In this document: positions 5,064 through 5,209 of the stretch, one piece after another | Layout: every line of letters starts with the position of its first letter | Numbering within the stretch: the stretch's first letter is position 1 | Assembly (NCBI GenBank): GCA_900552725.1 | Contig: USAT01000125.1 | Span: forward strand, 1-5,209 | Direction: 5' to 3' | Source of the DNA: an uncultured Eubacteriales bacterium | GTDB taxonomy: Bacteria > Bacillota > Clostridia > Oscillospirales > Oscillospiraceae | Length of the DNA: 5,209 nt | Program-made: the position numbers and the translations under genes | The notes under the pieces: model-generated | Database searches by the model: none | The model's input: the letters and a program-made list of their open reading frames with translations, nothing else | What the model was told of the DNA's origin: nothing

Positions 5064-5160
5064 GGCGGCGCATAATTCACCCTGCGGTGCGTAGAGGTGC
5101 GGACAGGCAGAACGCCGAAAATTCCTTGAAAATTTTAGAAAAATAAGAGAAAATTGTAGG

Positions 5161-5169
5161 TTTGTCAAA
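5161..5169 (+). promoter_or_regulatory. Possible Spo0A box in the upstream region of a gene beyond the window
   Basis: TTTGTCAAA exactly matches the Spo0A-box consensus TTTGTCRAA. It sits in an A/T-rich stretch (about 5115-5180) that looks intergenic, 22 bases before a Shine-Dalgarno-like TAGGAG at 5191-5196. It also lies within the 11-bp palindrome GTTTGTCAAAC (5160-5170). No convincing -35/-10 pair was found. A 9-bp match alone is weak evidence, and no start codon of a downstream gene is visible before the window ends. Confidence 0.3.
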
Positions 5170-5209
5170 CATATTGTACAGCGAACTCGATAGGAGAAAG
5201 CCAGTGTAG

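Noticed and set aside
5191..5209. Start of a downstream gene at GTG (5204) after TAGGAG
   Set aside because: The GTG is followed at once by the stop codon TAG, and no other start codon fits before the window ends.

Overview
The window looks like chromosome of a GC-rich, low-GC-lineage-related Firmicute, most likely a gut member of the Clostridia (Oscillospiraceae-like). This rests on a YerC/TrpR-type regulator and an Hsp33 gene of Firmicutes type, strong AGGAGG-type ribosome binding sites, sigma-A promoters, two lipoprotein serpins of the kind known from gut commensal Firmicutes, and a GC-rich multi-hairpin intergenic repeat. The taxonomic placement is inference from gene content and composition.

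Left part (1-2132, all minus strand). A tRNA-Val(UAC) is cut by the left edge and has its own full-consensus sigma-A promoter (TTGACA, 17 bp, TATAAT) at 84-112, backed by a 30-bp A/T tract. Upstream of it, and reading toward it, lies a compact three-gene operon: a YerC-type TrpR-superfamily DNA-binding protein, a YqeM-like SAM-dependent methyltransferase (4-bp ATGA overlap with yerC), and hslO/Hsp33, the redox-switched chaperone (22-bp gap). No GC-rich intrinsic terminator is visible between hslO and the tRNA promoter.

Middle (2133-2345). This is a divergent intergenic region. It holds a plausible promoter for the yerC operon with a 16-bp near-palindrome in its spacer, and a strong ribosome binding site for the first plus-strand gene. 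I see no convincing sigma-A promoter for the plus-strand genes.

Right part (2346-4950, plus strand). Two tandem lipoprotein serpins are separated by one base. Both have a lipobox with the lipidated Cys at residue 20, conserved serpin-core motifs and an inhibitory-type hinge (EEG[I/V]EAAA). They are clearly paralogs. Their DNA is a mosaic: the signal-peptide segment (44 bp) and the segment just after the reactive-centre loop (32 bp) are identical, while the reactive-centre loops have diverged. The second serpin carries an extra acidic, Tyr-rich stretch between the lipid anchor and the serpin fold. The natural reading is a membrane-anchored pair of suicide protease inhibitors with different targets, facing outward from the cell.

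End (4951-5209). A compact element bounded by inverted repeats and containing three hairpins (about 4974-5063) follows the serpins. After it comes an A/T-rich stretch with an exact match to the Spo0A-box consensus and a Shine-Dalgarno-like sequence, probably the upstream region of a gene lying outside the window.
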